From an uncultured Bacteroidales bacterium (GTDB lineage: Bacteria; Bacteroidota; Bacteroidia; Bacteroidales; WCHB1-69), in the NCBI GenBank assembly GCA_946407715.1, contig CAMJPH010000061.1, positions 1 through 14,996 on the forward strand: a stretch of DNA of 14,996 bases. Direction: 5' to 3'. The position numbers and the translations under genes are program-made. Within the stretch, counting starts at the first letter, position 1, and each line of letters begins with the position of its first letter. The notes beneath the pieces were generated by a model. That model made no database searches. It was not told the origin of the DNA and saw only the letters and a list, made by a program, of their open reading frames with translations. This document shows, piece by piece, positions 14,938-14,996 of this stretch.

Positions 14938-14945
14938 TATATTTG
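14938..14945 (+). promoter_or_regulatory. -7 promoter box of the last gene
   Basis: TATATTTG matches TAnnTTTG and lies 24 nt before the ATG at 14970. It begins 26 nt after the right arm of the nested palindrome, so a protein bound to the TCCAAATC boxes would sit just upstream of the polymerase. Confidence 0.6.
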
Positions 14946-14969
14946 CCGCCGTACTTTAACAACGGAAAA

Positions 14970-14996
14970 ATGGACAAACTGATTGGACGCGAGCGG
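14970..14996 (+). CDS. start of a probable ATP-binding (AAA-type) protein, cut by window end
   Basis: Nine codons are visible: MDKLIGRER. Bacteroidales encode many ATPases of the AAA/DUF234-like type that begin with M-x-x-L-I-G-R-E-x-E, ahead of a Walker A motif. The match is short and the nucleotide-binding site lies outside the window, so this is a tentative reading. The start follows GGAAAA and a good -7 promoter box. Confidence 0.45.

Noticed and set aside
14717..14977. 86-codon minus-strand frame in the region before the last gene
   Set aside because: It crosses the nested palindrome and two promoter boxes and has no family resemblance or ribosome-binding signal.

Overview
The window looks like a chromosomal segment from a Bacteroidota bacterium, most likely of the order Bacteroidales. 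Three things point there: many promoters carry the -7 box TAnnTTTG typical of the phylum (for example TATTTTTG before tRNA-Val and TATCTTTG before glnS); a cysteine protease ends in a type IX secretion sorting domain; and a lipoprotein carries a Fibrobacter-type paralogous (FISUMP) domain. Shine-Dalgarno sequences are mostly weak, also as expected.

Layout, left to right. The last codons of an AraC-type regulator (2-55) precede a plus-strand pair of short chromate-transporter (CHR) genes (119-1251). A minus-strand repair block follows: ung (4383-5063) upstream of an addB-like nuclease gene (1311-4253). An AT-rich cassette (about 5079-5580) carries a frameshifted four-helix-bundle (S23/IVP-type) gene between inverted arrays of 7-bp repeats. 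Then come purH (minus, 5583-7118), tRNA-CAU (minus), glnS (plus, 7512-9143), a small helical-repeat protein (9231-9650), a FISUMP lipoprotein (9691-10488), tRNA-Val(CAC) with a textbook terminator, a GH3-family adenylating enzyme (10878-12572), a 99-bp inverted-repeat element, a C10 protease with a type IX sorting domain (minus, 12762-14669), a roughly 300-bp non-coding region holding a nested palindrome, and the first nine codons of a likely ATPase gene.

Most genes are housekeeping (DNA repair, purine synthesis, Gln-tRNA charging, tRNAs). The protease, lipoprotein and CHR pair are accessory envelope or export functions. The ung-addB pair is the only clear functional grouping besides the CHR pair.

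The most unusual signal is between the genes. Short tandem arrays with a strict period of 7 (or 8) bp, with several unrelated unit sequences, sit exactly at gene ends: they abut or contain the stop codons of ung, glnS, GH3 and the four-helix-bundle gene, and abut the start codons of addB and the small repeat protein. Two oppositely oriented arrays of one family bracket the four-helix-bundle gene, so that unit looks like a small mobile cassette. No insertion-sequence transposase, CRISPR array, rRNA gene or replication origin was seen.
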